Shown here: in pieces, positions 6,868 through 8,012 of the stretch
Layout: each line of letters opens with the position of its first letter
How positions within the stretch are numbered: position 1 is the stretch's first letter
Assembly (NCBI GenBank): GCA_964491375.1
Contig: CAZBGL010000269.1
Span: forward strand, 1-8,012
Direction: 5' to 3'
Source of the DNA: CAZBGL01 sp964491375
GTDB lineage: Bacteria > Desulfobacterota > Deferrisomatia > Deferrisomatales > Deferrisomataceae
Length of the DNA: 8,012 bases
Translations under genes and position numbers: made by a program
The notes under the pieces: generated by a model
Told to the model about the DNA's origin: nothing
The model's database searches: none
What the model saw: only the letters and a program-made list of their open reading frames with translations

Positions 6868-7215
6868 GTGCACGAAACGGGCATCGCCATGGAGGTGCTG
6901 CGGATTGCGTCCGAGTCCCTATCGGGCCGGGCCGTCCACCGGGTGACCGCGCTTCGGCTCACCGTGGGACGGTGGTCGGGCGTGGAGCCCGAGGCGCTGC
7001 GGTTCGCCCTGGAGGCGATCTCGGCGGGTTCGCGGTTCGACGGATGCCGGGTGGAGATCTCGGTGGTGGAGCCGAGGTTCCGCTGCGATGCGTGCGGAAC
7101 GGAGTACGCAGCGGAACACCACCTGGAGCCGTGCCCTTCGTGCGGGCAGACCGCAGGCGCGCTCGTGGCCGGAGACGAGATGACCCTGGATGCGATCGAG
7201 GTGGAGGAGGCATGA
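6868..7215 (+). CDS. hypA: Hydrogenase nickel incorporation protein HypA
   Basis: HypA is a small nickel metallochaperone that, with HypB, loads Ni(II) into the large subunit of [NiFe]-hydrogenase (and in some organisms urease). The 115-residue product has the invariant start HE after the initiator (His2-Glu3, the nickel site; the family usually begins MHE) and a zinc ribbon formed by Cys73, Cys76, Cys89 and Cys92 (CDAC and CPSC). The GTG at 6868 is selected because it places His2 correctly and follows an AGGAGG at 6857-6862 by 5 nt; the frame is open far upstream but overlaps the divergent gene there. Only about a third of the protein (residues 71-92 plus the N-terminus) carries strong signature, but both halves agree. 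Its TGA overlaps the hypB ATG (ATGA at 7212-7215), so translation is probably coupled. Confidence 0.93.
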   Translation: MHETGIAMEVLRIASESLSGRAVHRVTALRLTVGRWSGVEPEALRFALEAISAGSRFDGCRVEISVVEPRFRCDACGTEYAAEHHLEPCPSCGQTAGALVAGDEMTLDAIEVEEA

Positions 7216-7877
7216 GCCGGATCGAGGTGGAACAACGGGTTCTGGCCCGGAACGAGGCCCTGGCCCGCCGGAACCGGGAGCGGTTCCGGGCGGCCGGATC
7301 CTACGTGGTCAACCTGATCTCCAGCCCGGGGGCGGGAAAGACCACGCTGCTCGTCGCCACGCTCCAGGCGCTGCCCGACGGGATCCGGGCCGGAGTGATC
7401 GAGGGGGACGTCCAGACGGACAACGACGCCCGCCGGATCGCGGCCACCGGAGCGCCGGTGGAGGCCATCGAGACCGGGGGGGCGTGCCACCTGGACGCCC
7501 CGATGGTGGGGCGGGCGTTCCAGGCGCTGGTCGAGCGGGAACGGGGCGCCCCCGACCTCCTCTTGGTCGAGAACGTGGGGAACCTGGTGTGCCCGGCCTC
7601 CTACGACCTCGGCGAGGACGAGAAGGTGGCGCTGGTGAGCGTGACCGAGGGCGAGGACAAGCCCGTGAAGTATCCGGCGCTCTTCCACCACGCCGCGGTG
7701 CTGGTGGTGACCAAAGTGGACCTCCTGCCCCACCTGGAGTTCGACCTGGATGCGCTGATCCGGAACGCCCGGGCCGTGAACCCCGCCTTGGAGGTGTTCA
7801 CCGTGTCCGCCCGCACCGGTGAAGGCATGGGGGCCTGGATCGATTACCTGGTGGCGCGGTGCCGGAAGGGGACGTGA
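7212..7877 (+). CDS. hypB: Hydrogenase nickel incorporation GTPase HypB
   Basis: HypB is a SIMIBI-class GTPase whose nucleotide-driven dimerisation controls nickel transfer to HypA and hydrogenase. The 221-residue protein has the P-loop SSPGAGKTT (37-45), EGDVQTD (64-70), the conserved GGACHLDAPMV segment whose Cys92-His93 match the G-domain metal-binding pair, ENVGNLVCP with Cys127, and the base-recognition TKVD (167-170). A SVTEGEDKPVKYP stretch (143-155) is typical of the family. It lacks both the N-terminal CxxCGC high-affinity nickel site and the His-rich stretch found in some HypB proteins, so it is the minimal form and carries nickel only through the G-domain site. The ATG at 7212 overlaps the hypA stop and has GGAGG (7203-7207) 4 nt upstream. 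Other hyp genes (C, D, E, F) are not in view. Confidence 0.95.
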   Translation: MSRIEVEQRVLARNEALARRNRERFRAAGSYVVNLISSPGAGKTTLLVATLQALPDGIRAGVIEGDVQTDNDARRIAATGAPVEAIETGGACHLDAPMVGRAFQALVERERGAPDLLLVENVGNLVCPASYDLGEDEKVALVSVTEGEDKPVKYPALFHHAAVLVVTKVDLLPHLEFDLDALIRNARAVNPALEVFTVSARTGEGMGAWIDYLVARCRKGT

Positions 7878-8012
7878 TCCCTGGAGACCGGCACGCTAAA
7901 ATGGGGCGGGAGAGGCGGACGGGATAGGGAGGGAGCGCCTTTCCAGGCGTGACATGGCCTGGAGGACTGGGGGGACTCGCCCGGGCCCGTGCCCCTCGGC
8001 TGTGCAAAGGAA
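7878..8012 (+). other. Unassigned sequence after hypB with an inverted repeat and a possible RBS at the edge
   Basis: No confident coding region is visible in these 135 bp. TCCAGGC (7942-7948) and GCCTGGA (7957-7963) are perfect 7-bp inverted repeats around an 8-nt loop, extendable by two T-G wobbles. A G-run and C-run downstream (about 7969-7996) could pair further. TAAAAT at 7897-7902 could be a -10 box, but no -35 is seen at a good spacing. The window ends in AAAGGAA, a good Shine-Dalgarno-like site for a gene starting just outside. A frame from ATG 7954 (MAWRTGG...) stays open to the edge but has no RBS at normal spacing and resembles nothing I know. A leader, a terminator for hypAB or a structured RNA are all possible. 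Confidence 0.35.

Noticed and set aside
7954..8012. Possible start of a further gene at ATG 7954
   Set aside because: The start falls inside the inverted repeat, has no RBS at normal spacing and its 19 visible codons resemble no known N-terminus.

Overview
The window is uniformly GC-rich and densely coding, with GTG starts in five of the seven genes whose starts are visible and strong G/C bias at third codon positions. A C-terminal multiheme cytochrome fragment, a thioredoxin-like reductase and [NiFe]-hydrogenase maturation genes suggest an anaerobic or facultative, metal- or hydrogen-metabolising bacterium. A deltaproteobacterium (Desulfobacterota, Desulfuromonas/Deferrisoma-like) would fit, but this is inference from gene content and composition, not from a marker gene.

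Layout. Positions 1-2813 (+) form one apparent transcription unit for exported proteins: the C-terminal end of a multiheme c-type cytochrome (1-479), a secreted TlpA/ResA-type thioredoxin-fold protein (523-1092), and a secreted or membrane-anchored HEAT-repeat protein (1089-2813) whose GTG start overlaps the previous stop codon. A perfect 9-bp hairpin at 2838-2862 lies between this unit and a convergent minus-strand unit. That second unit runs leftward from 6720 to 2877: a stand-alone AICAR formyltransferase of the PurH C-terminal type (5437-6720), a class I/II PLP aminotransferase (4112-5296) and an acyl-CoA dehydrogenase (2877-4055). A 147-bp divergent intergenic region (6721-6867) separates it from the plus-strand pair hypA-hypB (6868-7877), whose stop and start overlap as ATGA. 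The last 135 bp hold no confident gene but contain an inverted repeat and end in a purine-rich AAAGGAA that could be the ribosome-binding site of a gene starting beyond the edge.

How the genes fit together. The first unit looks like an envelope electron-transfer module: a heme protein, a thiol-disulfide protein that may serve heme attachment or cysteine reduction, and a repeat scaffold of unknown role. The minus-strand genes are metabolic (purine synthesis, amino-acid transamination, acyl-CoA oxidation), and their shared orientation need not mean a shared pathway. HypA and HypB deliver nickel to [NiFe]-hydrogenase (and sometimes urease), so a hydrogenase is expected elsewhere in the genome. 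I see no CRISPR array, insertion sequence, tRNA, rRNA or clear sign of horizontal transfer. The points most worth a second look are the cytochrome-TlpA-HEAT module, the PurH protein lacking its cyclohydrolase domain, and the unassigned repeats and hairpins in the intergenic regions.
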